Shown here in pieces: positions 9,840-18,194 of a stretch of DNA of 64,000 bases; within the stretch, counting starts at the first letter, position 1; every line of letters begins with the position of its first letter. Below the pieces are notes generated by a model. The model was not told the DNA's origin. It saw only the letters and a program-made list of their open reading frames with translations, and made no database searches. The stretch is from an uncultured Clostridia bacterium (GTDB taxonomy: Bacteria > Bacillota > Clostridia > UBA1381): the NCBI GenBank assembly GCA_934476675.1, contig CAKSOE010000006.1, positions 62,001 through 126,000 of the forward strand, given 5' to 3'. The translations under genes were made by a program, and so were the position numbers.

Positions 9840-11969
9840 ATGTTTAAAAACATTACATTGGAGGTCAGCTTAAAGCCGTTTAAGCAGACGGATAACGAAT
9901 ATATACATAATGTGTGCCGTGCGGTTTTCAGACAGTGGTATCCGCTTCTGAAAGACCGTGAGGAAGTGTCCGTTATGATGTGGACGGCGGACGGCAGCGA
10001 GCTTCTCGATTATTCGGGAAACATGGACGATACCTTTGAATGGGCGTGCTATATCGGAAACGCAAACAAGCCGCTTTCGGTGACCGATGACGACATGGAG
10101 AGGTCAATTCATTCAAAAAAGAAATTTTATATGAAAAACCCTCCCGTCATGACATATAAAATTCTCAAAAATATTGTTGCGGCGTTCAAAGAGGAGGGCA
10201 AAAAGGCTTTTCCCGATGCAAAAATAACGGTTGGCGAAACTTTTGACATAGGCCCCGAATTTGCGGTGTCGGATTTTAAATACAGCCGCCACAGAGAAAT
10301 ATGCGGCGGAAGTGACGCAGTCGGCGGATTTATTGATTCAACTGCGCTGATTGACGGTGATAACCGCCGTTATGCCGCATATCCCAACGGTATTCCGGAT
10401 AAAACGCCTTTCGGTCTGTTTTTGGGAAAACAGGCGAACGCATTTCTTACCGATATGGGATTTGACTATATATGGCTTTCAAACGGAATGGGGTTCAGCG
10501 TAAATCCGTGGAGCCAGGAGGGCAAAATATATGACGGCGAAAATTTCCATGCCGAAAAACTGGAAAACGTTAAAAATACGGTCTTTGACTTCTGGAAACT
10601 TTTCAGAAGCGGCTGCCCCGATTTCCCCGTGAAAACAAGGGGTACAAATAATTCTGTCGGAATTGATTATGCAAGCGACGGTGTTCCGCTTTACGATATA
10701 TATAACAGCAAGCTGAATATAACTCCGCCGCCAAATTCGCCGTGGGCTGCGCTTAATGACAATTTTGGCTTGGAGCTTATGGGGCATATGACGCGTATAT
10801 GCAATCTGCCGGGCGATAATTTTATGTTCAGATACTATATACATGACCCCTGGTGGATTAACAGCCCGTGGTATGACCGTTATGACAGCAATCCGCATGA
10901 TATTTATTTGCCTATGGCTGTTTCGCGCATAGATGAAAACGGAAAAATGCAGTCCGCCGGAATTTTAAATATTCTCTCGATTGACAATTCATTCGGAAAT
11001 ATGCCCGACTGCTGCGTAAATGAGCCTTTGCCGCATATTTTAAAGGCGGAAAAGCACGAAAGCGATGAAGCGGCGCCGTTTGTATGGGTATACCCTATGC
11101 ACGAGTACACCTCGGCAGATACAAATGATGAGTTAAGGCGTATGTATTTTGGCGATAAGTTTATATGTGATGCCATTAACGGCGGTTTTCCGCTTAACTG
11201 CGTTGTTTCCACCGATAATTTTGTAAAACACCCCGCTAAGCTGTATCAAAAAAGTATATTGGTTGTTCCGGCTTTGCAAAATGACGGGGTAACAAAAAAG
11301 CTTCGGGAATTTTCCGAAAACGGCGGAAATATAATAATGTATGGGGAAGAAAGCGAAAAACACTGTGCCGACGGTATAAAAAATGTTCTGTGGGCGGATA
11401 TATCCTCCGATTCCGGTGCGCTTTTAAGGGCAGCGGACAAACTGGGATACAGCATTATCCACGCTTACCGAACAGACGGCGTAAAACCGCCCACAATGAC
11501 CGTTGCAAGGCATAATAACGGTATGTATTTTTCGATTTATAATACAAATACCACTACTGAAACAAGCCTGCATTTTCCGCTGGGCGCTCCGATTATGATG
11601 TGCGGCGAAACGGAAATAAAGGACGGATATTCAACATACCGTTTTGCACGTTCGGAGCATAGGGAGTGCCGCATTTTTGTCGAGCAAAAGGACGGTATTA
11701 TAAGTGTGCGCGAGGCAACCGCGGCGTGCTTTAAATACAGGCGCAGATTTAAGGTTTCGGGACTGCATGACGCGACGGTCTGCTATTTCAGCGAAGAATA
11801 CAGCAAAACCTGTGCGGCTGTCGGGCCGGTGTCAAAAACGTACAATATGACGCCGGCGCTTGACGAGCGGTTCAAGGTTGTAAACGACCCGAAACACGGA
11901 ACATATATAAAGGGCGAGCATATAACCGGCGATTTCTTTTTCTTCATGCCCACACGCATAGATTGGTAA
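9840..11969 (+). CDS. Unrecognised cytoplasmic protein, possible glycosidase-like enzyme (709 aa)
   Basis: The ATG at 9840 (MFKNITLEVSLKPF) is chosen over an in-frame ATG at 9762 because a terminator hairpin fills the gap and GCGAGGAAG sits just before it. There is no signal peptide. Residues 1-470 are rich in Trp, Tyr, Asp and Pro (TVGETFDIGPEF, YIWLSNGMGFSVNPW, RYYIHDPWWINSPWYDRYD), as in carbohydrate-active barrels, but I recognise no family signature. Around 480-560 there is a Rossmann-like stretch (LREFSENGGNIIMYGEE) similar to the glutamine-amidotransferase-like domain that follows the barrel in GH42-type enzymes; a beta-rich C-terminal part follows. Its place between two GH modules argues for glycan breakdown inside the cell. 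The function is not established. Confidence 0.6.
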   Translation: MFKNITLEVSLKPFKQTDNEYIHNVCRAVFRQWYPLLKDREEVSVMMWTADGSELLDYSGNMDDTFEWACYIGNANKPLSVTDDDMERSIHSKKKFYMKNPPVMTYKILKNIVAAFKEEGKKAFPDAKITVGETFDIGPEFAVSDFKYSRHREICGGSDAVGGFIDSTALIDGDNRRYAAYPNGIPDKTPFGLFLGKQANAFLTDMGFDYIWLSNGMGFSVNPWSQEGKIYDGENFHAEKLENVKNTVFDFWKLFRSGCPDFPVKTRGTNNSVGIDYASDGVPLYDIYNSKLNITPPPNSPWAALNDNFGLELMGHMTRICNLPGDNFMFRYYIHDPWWINSPWYDRYDSNPHDIYLPMAVSRIDENGKMQSAGILNILSIDNSFGNMPDCCVNEPLPHILKAEKHESDEAAPFVWVYPMHEYTSADTNDELRRMYFGDKFICDAINGGFPLNCVVSTDNFVKHPAKLYQKSILVVPALQNDGVTKKLREFSENGGNIIMYGEESEKHCADGIKNVLWADISSDSGALLRAADKLGYSIIHAYRTDGVKPPTMTVARHNNGMYFSIYNTNTTTETSLHFPLGAPIMMCGETEIKDGYSTYRFARSEHRECRIFVEQKDGIISVREATAACFKYRRRFKVSGLHDATVCYFSEEYSKTCAAVGPVSKTYNMTPALDERFKVVNDPKHGTYIKGEHITGDFFFFMPTRIDW

Positions 11970-11991
11970 AAGTTGCGGTGTAATCATTTGG

Positions 11992-12020
11992 TTGACATTT
12001 CTCATGGCGGGTGTTATAAT
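11992..12020 (+). promoter_or_regulatory. Sigma-A promoter of the response regulator
   Basis: Exact TTGACA and TATAAT boxes are separated by 17 nt, and the GTG start of the regulator lies about 48 nt after the -10 box. The regulator can therefore be expressed independently of the glycosidase genes on either side. Confidence 0.9.
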
Positions 12021-12068
12021 ATATCTATATAACTGCGGTTTATTTACGGGATATGGGGTTGATAGTCT

Positions 12069-12749
12069 GTGGAAAAAATAAAAATCGGCATTTGCGACGA
12101 TATGAATTATATATGTGAATATTTCAGCATGGTGCTTAAATCAAACGAAAAGTTTGAAGTTGTCGGAACAGCCAATAATCATGACGAGGTTATGGAGCTG
12201 GCACGGACTAAAAAGCCCGATGTCATTTTGCTGGACTTGAATTTTGACAAGAACAATGCCGGAATTGAAATGATTCCCGAATTAAAAGGCATTAATCCCG
12301 AATGTAAGATAATTATAATAACGGTTCATGACCAGGGCAATCTGATTCTTGACGCGATTACAAACGGAGCGGACAACTATCTTTTAAAGGACTTGCCCGT
12401 GGAAGAACTGGAAAAAGCAATTATAGATACTTATACAAACAAAATCGGATTTTTTCAGAGATTGCTGTATAATATCGCCGATGAAGCAAACCGCATACAG
12501 CAGCGTCAGCAGTCGCTTTTGTTTGTGATGAATAAAATATCGACTCTTTCGCCGCGTGAATATGAGGTACTGCAACAACTGTACCTTGATAAAACGTATG
12601 CCGAAATTTCAGATTTTCTTGTTATAGAAAAAGTCACGGTGCGCAGCTATGTCAGCAATATTTTGAAGAAAATGGGATATACAAACTGCAAGGCAATGAT
12701 TAAGGACCTGGCAGAGCTCAGGATATTCGAAAACTTTTTAAAGCATTAA
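12069..12749 (+). CDS. NarL/LuxR-family response regulator, orphan (226 aa)
   Basis: An N-terminal receiver domain (about 3-125) has the acidic pair Asp10-Asp11 (GICDD), the phospho-acceptor Asp56 (ILLDLNF), a Thr in IIITVHD and the lysine of YLLKDLP. The C-terminal LuxR-type helix-turn-helix (about 160-218) reads LSPREYEVLQQL, YAEISDFLVIEKVTVRSYV, SNILKKMGY. This architecture means phosphorylation-controlled DNA binding. No histidine kinase is encoded next to it, so its partner is elsewhere. It has a consensus promoter and a terminator, and so forms a single-gene unit between two glycosidase modules, which it may control (inference). The start is a GTG with a weak GGGG ribosome site. Confidence 0.9.
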   Translation: MEKIKIGICDDMNYICEYFSMVLKSNEKFEVVGTANNHDEVMELARTKKPDVILLDLNFDKNNAGIEMIPELKGINPECKIIIITVHDQGNLILDAITNGADNYLLKDLPVEELEKAIIDTYTNKIGFFQRLLYNIADEANRIQQRQQSLLFVMNKISTLSPREYEVLQQLYLDKTYAEISDFLVIEKVTVRSYVSNILKKMGYTNCKAMIKDLAELRIFENFLKH

Positions 12750-12750
12750 A

Positions 12751-12788
12751 AATATGCGCGAAAACTCAGTTTTTCGCGCATATTTTTT
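12751..12788 (+). terminator. Terminator of the response regulator
   Basis: A perfect 14-bp stem, AATATGCGCGAAAA with its complement, a 6-nt loop (CTCAGT) and a trailing T-rich run, starting 2 nt after the stop codon. Confidence 0.88.
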
Positions 12789-13062
12789 ATATGTTGGTAA
12801 AAATCCCAACATAGTTTGTGAAAAAAGCCCTACTATGCAAACCGAACAAAATATGATATTATTCTATTATAAAGGTTAGGTAATTGTAAAATGTCTGTTG
12901 TATAAATTACGTATTTACTGCCATTTAGCCGATTGATGAATATTTATGCGTTTGAAAGTGGAGAAAATGAATAAATATAACATATTAAAAATGGCGTGGC
13001 TATGGAATTTTTTCAATTTTACAATCGGCTATATTATAAAGGTGAAAAGGAGAAATAGGATT
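12789..13062 (+). other. Intergenic region before module 2, no clear promoter
   Basis: About 270 nt of AT-rich sequence without a convincing gene. It begins with a 7-bp hairpin (ATGTTGG/CCAACAT, 12791-12812) and a loose CATAG/CTATG pair just after it. Several TATAAT-like strings are present (for example TATTAT at 12865), but none has a -35 box at the right distance. An in-frame ATG at 12946 lacks a ribosome site and a signal-peptide-like start. As the upstream terminator isolates this region, a promoter, perhaps activator-dependent, must lie here. Confidence 0.5.
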
Positions 13063-14205
13063 ATGAGAAATGCTGTAAAAAAAGCGCTGTGCACAGCGGC
13101 TCTTGCAATATTAATCGGTGCGTCGGGCGCACAAGCGGCTGATTTTGAACTGCTTTATCCGGAGAGGGTAAGTCTCTACACGCCGGAAACGCTTGAACCG
13201 AATCAGACGATTAAGCTCAATAATGAAAATATCATGGATTACACCAACGGAAAACAGGGCTATGTTACCGGCAGAACGATAATAAGCGAGCAGAGCGGAA
13301 ACGGCGCTGCCGGAGCGTGCAGATTCAGAACGGCAAAATATATATACGGTTCTCAAAGGTGGAAAAACAATTTTACATATGAGTTTGATTTCGAGATGGA
13401 AACGCTTGAAAATTTTCTCATGATTAAGCTTGGCAGCTCGTCAAACGGCGCAAACATAAAATTTACCAAGGATTCCAAAACAGACCAGTATTATATAAGC
13501 TGGGAAAACGACAGCTCAAACAATCCCATATCGCATCCTATCGGAACAATATGGGGACACAAAGAGGACACTCTGTTGCAGTACGGAAAGACATATCATC
13601 TGAAAATCGAGGCGGATATGACTTCGGGCGGAAAAATAGTAACAACTTTCAGCGATCCGGAAACGGGATATACGCGTATGTCCTCAAAATCCACGGGACT
13701 TAACATTCCTATGGACACCTTTGCGAATACGGAGACGAGATACACGTTTTCGCTTGTTTCAAACGGCAGGGTGAAAATGAAAACCTCAGATGAGAAGATG
13801 TTTTACGAACGGTTCTTTATCTGGAATCCGGAGCTTACGGCACAGGCGGAAAGCAGTGAAGTGCGTGCCGATGCAAAAATACTCAACTGTATAAACGATA
13901 ACAGCTATTCTCCGGCAGATTGCTTTAAAAATGTGCCGTATTTGTTTTTGGGAGTGTATGATGAAAACGGTGCGCTTGTAAAAAGCGCAGGTGAATACGA
14001 GGGAGACGTTCCGGCGCAGAAAAGCGCGGACGCGCTGCTGCTTACGGCTTTTTACGATTACCATGTAAGCGCGGACGTTTCGGATTTGCCGGACGGCGAC
14101 TATACCGTAAAGACATTTATGTGGAGAACTCCCGAGGAAATGTACGTATGTACAAACGTTACCGAAAAAACAATTCATATCGAAAACGGTGTTATAACGG
14201 AGTGA
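13063..14205 (+). CDS. Secreted beta-sandwich protein, module 2 small subunit (380 aa)
   Basis: The start at 13063 is supported by AAAAGGAGAAATAGG just before it and by the signal peptide MRNAVKKALCTAALAIL...AQA that it creates; the longer frame from 12946 has neither. It is a paralogue of the protein at 4419: same length class, WKNNFTYEFDFEME, TYHLKIEADMTSGGKI, and an ending DLPDGDYTVKTFMWR. The layout is a beta sandwich of about 200 residues followed by an Ig-like domain of about 100. It directly precedes a second giant glycosidase, whose own N terminus has the same two-domain layout. Probably a carbohydrate-binding or accessory subunit; no catalytic motif is seen. Confidence 0.75.
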   Translation: MRNAVKKALCTAALAILIGASGAQAADFELLYPERVSLYTPETLEPNQTIKLNNENIMDYTNGKQGYVTGRTIISEQSGNGAAGACRFRTAKYIYGSQRWKNNFTYEFDFEMETLENFLMIKLGSSSNGANIKFTKDSKTDQYYISWENDSSNNPISHPIGTIWGHKEDTLLQYGKTYHLKIEADMTSGGKIVTTFSDPETGYTRMSSKSTGLNIPMDTFANTETRYTFSLVSNGRVKMKTSDEKMFYERFFIWNPELTAQAESSEVRADAKILNCINDNSYSPADCFKNVPYLFLGVYDENGALVKSAGEYEGDVPAQKSADALLLTAFYDYHVSADVSDLPDGDYTVKTFMWRTPEEMYVCTNVTEKTIHIENGVITE

Positions 14206-14223
14206 TTGCGAAACGGCAACTGA

Positions 14224-14253
14224 CGCGAAAAATATGCAAGCATATTTTTCGCG
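14224..14253 (+). repeat. 14-bp perfect inverted repeat between the two module 2 genes
   Basis: CGCGAAAAATATGC and its exact complement are separated by AA, and no T run follows. It could act as an mRNA stability or processing hairpin that sets different levels of the small protein and the glycosidase. Its stem is the regulator terminator stem (12751) cut and rejoined in the other order (GCGAAAA and AATATGC swapped). Confidence 0.75.
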
Positions 14254-14295
14254 CTGTGGTTTGTGCCGACGTATGGCGGCAGATAGGAGATTAAA

Positions 14296-17200
14296 GTGAA
14301 TATTTTAATAAAACAATCGGCAGCTCTGTTTGGCAGAATTTTAATTATTGCGCTATCGGCAATGTTCTGCACCGCGGCATTTTCAGTAAATGCGGAGGAA
14401 ATATATGCAGGTGATTTCTTAAAATGCAAATATACTCTGTATGCCGAACAAAAAGCTGCGGCAAAAAGCTACGATATATCCGATTTCCCCATGAGCGGCA
14501 AAACGGAAATATCATTCGATTTCACTCCGCAAAATTCTGCATTGTGTAGTTTTAATGTGCAAAATTACGCTCTTTCGGACGAAACGGAGGTTTTGCGGCT
14601 GCGTACGGAAAAATCGGACAGCGGATTTGCGCTTATTGCCGCAAACGCGCAGAATGACGAATGTACAACGGCAGACGGCATTGAGGAAAACAAGACATAT
14701 TGCGCCGTGATACAGCTTGATTTAAGCGAGAGTACATATAATGTCACAGTGTATGAAAATCACAGCCAAAACCGTCTTGTAAGCTATAAAAGAGGGCTTG
14801 CCCTGGGCGGCAGCTTTGCAGGCTACGGACTAAAAAGCACAGATTTTGCCGTTTCGGCGGAAAATTTTGAAGTATATCGAGAAAGAGCCGCCAAGGATAA
14901 ACCGGTTATCGACATTAAAAATGAGCTTGTGTCGGTCGGTGCGGTGATTTCGGAAAATATAAAAGCAGGCGATGAATGTGATGTTTTTATAGCATTTTAT
15001 TCGGCTGACAGAAGCAGATTGATTGCGGTTGAAAAAAAGGAATATACGCATAAGGGTTTTGATAACTATGCGGAAATATTTTTTGCGCTTGATGGAAATT
15101 TCAAGGCTGATTATCCCGTTTCTGTATTTGTTTTTAAACGCGGCAGCATATATCCGGCATCGCAAAAAGGCGGAGCGGATATATCGCAGGGCGGAATCAG
15201 CGTAAAAAATGCGCTTGCGTATACCGGATTTGAAAAAGAAGAACCTTATAAAAATACATCTGCCGTAACGGGCGGCAAATTGCCGCAAAAATGGAGCGCA
15301 AACGGTTGGAACGGAGCAGCTTCGCCGTTTGACATGACGGTGAGTGACGGAGGATATTTGGCGCTGGGTGCGGTCGGAAAGGGTTATGCCGGAATATGCA
15401 GTCCGTGGCTTTCTCTGCCCCAAAACGGATTGTCAATATCCTTTAAGCTTAAATGCTCGGAGGATTACGACGGAAACATACCGCGAATTGTACTGTTGTA
15501 TTATGATGAAAACAGTAAATATAAAGGGTCGGATTTTACATATTTCCAAAATGTCACATCGGACATCTGGAAAAATGAACAGCTTTATGTAAATCCCGAA
15601 AGCTATCCCGACGGCGCGGCAAAGGTTTCAGTGGCTTTCTGCACATCGTATTCGTTCGGTGCGTCGGGACAGCTTTACTATGATTCACTGTGTGTGGACG
15701 ACATTGTGTTCAATATGCAGTGCGATGAAAAACTCAGCTGGTACAGCGTCGGTGATACGGTAAAATATACCCTTAAATATCCCGTAAGCGGAAAAATATC
15801 CGAAATATGCGGACAGGTTTATAATTCGGATAATGAACTCGACGATGAAGTTTCGCTTTCTTTGAGCGAAGTTTCGGCAAACGGCTGGACATATACTCCA
15901 AAACAAAGCGGATTTTATCGGGTAGTGTTCCGTGCCGTGGCGGAGGATAACCGTATTATTTACGAAAGCATGAAATATAAGGCAAATTATAACAGCACAA
16001 CTCAAAAGCTGTATTACATAGAGCACGGATACCACAACTTTTATGTTACGTCTTTCAAAAATCCCGATATTTCGGAGCGCAATAAGCTCTACGGTATGTC
16101 GATAGCAAACTATGACGGAGATTACGATCTGGATATTGCCGATAAGATAGGAATGGCATTTGTAAGACTTCATGCGTTTTCGTGGAAGGATATAGAACCC
16201 GAAAACGTGACCGAAACAAACGGCAGGAGTTATAACTGGTCGGACTATGACAAGATTTTTGACAGAATAAGAAACGAGCTTAAATTTGACGTAATAGGAA
16301 ATATACTTTATACGCCGGAATGGGCGTCGCCGGTAAAGGACGAAAGCGGCGGACTTGTTCCGCGGTATGCGAGGTATGCGCCGGAGGATATGACGAATCT
16401 GACGGATTTTCTGCATGATTTGTATGCGCGCTACAGCGATTTGGTTAACACATGGGAAATTTATAACGAGCCGCATCTTCCGGGAGGCAGCGTATTCTGG
16501 AGCGACAGCGCCGGGAATTATGTAAATATGCTCAAAGCGGCATACGATACGATTAAAGCCGAAAGCGGCGACAGCGATACCGTAACCATGGGCGGCATAG
16601 GCGCAAAAAGGTACTTGTCGTTTTACAGGCAGTTTCTTGAAAAAGGCGGCTGGAAATATACGGATAAGCTTGCAATGCATGGCTATGACCTTGACCCGTG
16701 GAACTGCTTTGACGTTAATTCGCATTTGAACATTGACAGCGATAAAGGCGTGATAAATACCGAAGCGCATACAATTTTGTTTAACGGCTCGTCCTCGGAT
16801 ATTTATTATACCGAAAAGCAGCTTGGACTGCGGCTTATAAAAGATTATCTGCGTCAGATAAAATACGGCGTTGAGAAAATAGCGTTTTTTCAGCCGTATG
16901 ACAATTCCGTTCAAGGCGGCGACTGCATGATTCTTGATAATATGACGGATAATTTCACGACTGTTGCGGCAGGAATATTCCGCAAGCTGCCGTATTATGA
17001 GCCGCGTTTTGCGGCAGGTGTGTTAAATACTCTTATTTCCGTGTCCGGAACGGAAATAAGCTACTGCGAAGAATACAAAACCGGAAACGTTAATATTGTA
17101 AAGCTTTCAAGCGGCGGCGAACCGTTGTACGTGCTGTGGGGCGATGAGCTTGCGGCGGCGGATTCGGCAGATGTAAGAATTTCGGAAAATGCGTCTGTTC

Positions 17201-18174
17201 TCGATTGGGAGGGCAGAAGAATTAATGCCGCAGATTTTGCGGTGCGTGCCGATACGGTATATTTTATTTCGGGACTTGACGAAAACGCATTTTCGTATCT
17301 TGACAGCGCAAAAGGCGAACACGTGTATGACGGAAAAGTTTTGTACAGTGAAAACGAAATAAACAAAAAAGGCGCAAGCGGACTTAAAGCCGAAGCGTCA
17401 TACGAGGAGATTTTTGAGCATAGCGGCAGGCAGATGGCGGGCAATGAAATTACATGGAATACAATTTCCGATTCCGCGGATTTTGCGGTTTATAAATGCA
17501 GTGGCGGTTTTGACTGTGCCGTAAGAACGCCGCGCAGCGGCGCTGTAAAGGCGCAGCTTGTAATCGGCATTGATACTTTCGCAAACGGTATAGCCTCCGA
17601 TGTTGTCGAAATAACGGGCGCGCTTTCAAAAAGCGGCGGCACAATAACAAAAACACTTGCCCCCGACATATGCGGAGATATGCCGTCCGAGGATTACAGC
17701 GGCAGCGGAGAGACGGTAAACGGCGCGTTCGGATTTGCCGCGGACGATGATAATTATACATACTACTGCACGCATATTCCGCTGACGCAGCTGTATCCGT
17801 ATTTTTACGGTGAGGACGGAAAAATCAGCCTTGGCATAAAGCTTACGGAATACAATGCCAATAATGCGGAAACGGGAAAATTCTGCTGGGGCGGAGCATA
17901 TAACAGAGCAAGGCCTTGGAATTTCGGAACGGTGCAGCTTGCGGAAAAATTTACGGGAAATATAATTAAAACCGTCAGCGCAAAGCCGGGCGAATATGTA
18001 AGCGTTGAAATATTAAAGGACGGAGAACCGATATATTATAATATGTACGTAACGCCGGAAAACGGAGAATGTACGATTTTTGCCGCACTTGACCGTGACG
18101 GCACATATACGATGAGAACATACAGCGATTCTGCCGGATATACGGAAACGGATTTTGTCTATACGGCGGAATAA
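14296..18174 (+). CDS. Giant secreted multidomain clan GH-A glycoside hydrolase, module 2 (1292 aa)
   Basis: Visible order: signal peptide (1-33), beta sandwich (37-195) and Ig-like domain (205-300) laid out as in the small module proteins, a jelly-roll CBM (305-475), an Ig-like domain (478-580), a GH-A barrel (590-930), a CBM9/DOMON-like domain (about 1035-1215) and a C-terminal Ig-like domain ending YTETDFVYTAE. Glu725 in WEIYNEPH is the expected acid/base and Glu823 in INTEAH the expected nucleophile; MHGYDLDPWN and GGIGAKRY match the paralogue at 5638. It lacks the N-terminal stalk domain and the second CBM9-like domain of that paralogue. The start is GTG after AGGAG. Substrate and CAZy family are not assignable by eye. 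Confidence 0.8.
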   Translation: MNILIKQSAALFGRILIIALSAMFCTAAFSVNAEEIYAGDFLKCKYTLYAEQKAAAKSYDISDFPMSGKTEISFDFTPQNSALCSFNVQNYALSDETEVLRLRTEKSDSGFALIAANAQNDECTTADGIEENKTYCAVIQLDLSESTYNVTVYENHSQNRLVSYKRGLALGGSFAGYGLKSTDFAVSAENFEVYRERAAKDKPVIDIKNELVSVGAVISENIKAGDECDVFIAFYSADRSRLIAVEKKEYTHKGFDNYAEIFFALDGNFKADYPVSVFVFKRGSIYPASQKGGADISQGGISVKNALAYTGFEKEEPYKNTSAVTGGKLPQKWSANGWNGAASPFDMTVSDGGYLALGAVGKGYAGICSPWLSLPQNGLSISFKLKCSEDYDGNIPRIVLLYYDENSKYKGSDFTYFQNVTSDIWKNEQLYVNPESYPDGAAKVSVAFCTSYSFGASGQLYYDSLCVDDIVFNMQCDEKLSWYSVGDTVKYTLKYPVSGKISEICGQVYNSDNELDDEVSLSLSEVSANGWTYTPKQSGFYRVVFRAVAEDNRIIYESMKYKANYNSTTQKLYYIEHGYHNFYVTSFKNPDISERNKLYGMSIANYDGDYDLDIADKIGMAFVRLHAFSWKDIEPENVTETNGRSYNWSDYDKIFDRIRNELKFDVIGNILYTPEWASPVKDESGGLVPRYARYAPEDMTNLTDFLHDLYARYSDLVNTWEIYNEPHLPGGSVFWSDSAGNYVNMLKAAYDTIKAESGDSDTVTMGGIGAKRYLSFYRQFLEKGGWKYTDKLAMHGYDLDPWNCFDVNSHLNIDSDKGVINTEAHTILFNGSSSDIYYTEKQLGLRLIKDYLRQIKYGVEKIAFFQPYDNSVQGGDCMILDNMTDNFTTVAAGIFRKLPYYEPRFAAGVLNTLISVSGTEISYCEEYKTGNVNIVKLSSGGEPLYVLWGDELAAADSADVRISENASVLDWEGRRINAADFAVRADTVYFISGLDENAFSYLDSAKGEHVYDGKVLYSENEINKKGASGLKAEASYEEIFEHSGRQMAGNEITWNTISDSADFAVYKCSGGFDCAVRTPRSGAVKAQLVIGIDTFANGIASDVVEITGALSKSGGTITKTLAPDICGDMPSEDYSGSGETVNGAFGFAADDDNYTYYCTHIPLTQLYPYFYGEDGKISLGIKLTEYNANNAETGKFCWGGAYNRARPWNFGTVQLAEKFTGNIIKTVSAKPGEYVSVEILKDGEPIYYNMYVTPENGECTIFAALDRDGTYTMRTYSDSAGYTETDFVYTAE

Positions 18175-18194
18175 CAGGAAAGGAATGGATTATA

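Noticed and set aside
12946..13062. Longer start for the module 2 small protein
   Set aside because: No ribosome site, and it would bury the clear signal peptide that begins at 13063.
15685..16914. Long minus-strand open frame (409 codons) inside the second giant glycosidase
   Set aside because: No recognisable domain and low-complexity Arg/Ile composition; a shadow of the plus-strand gene, whose motifs are intact.
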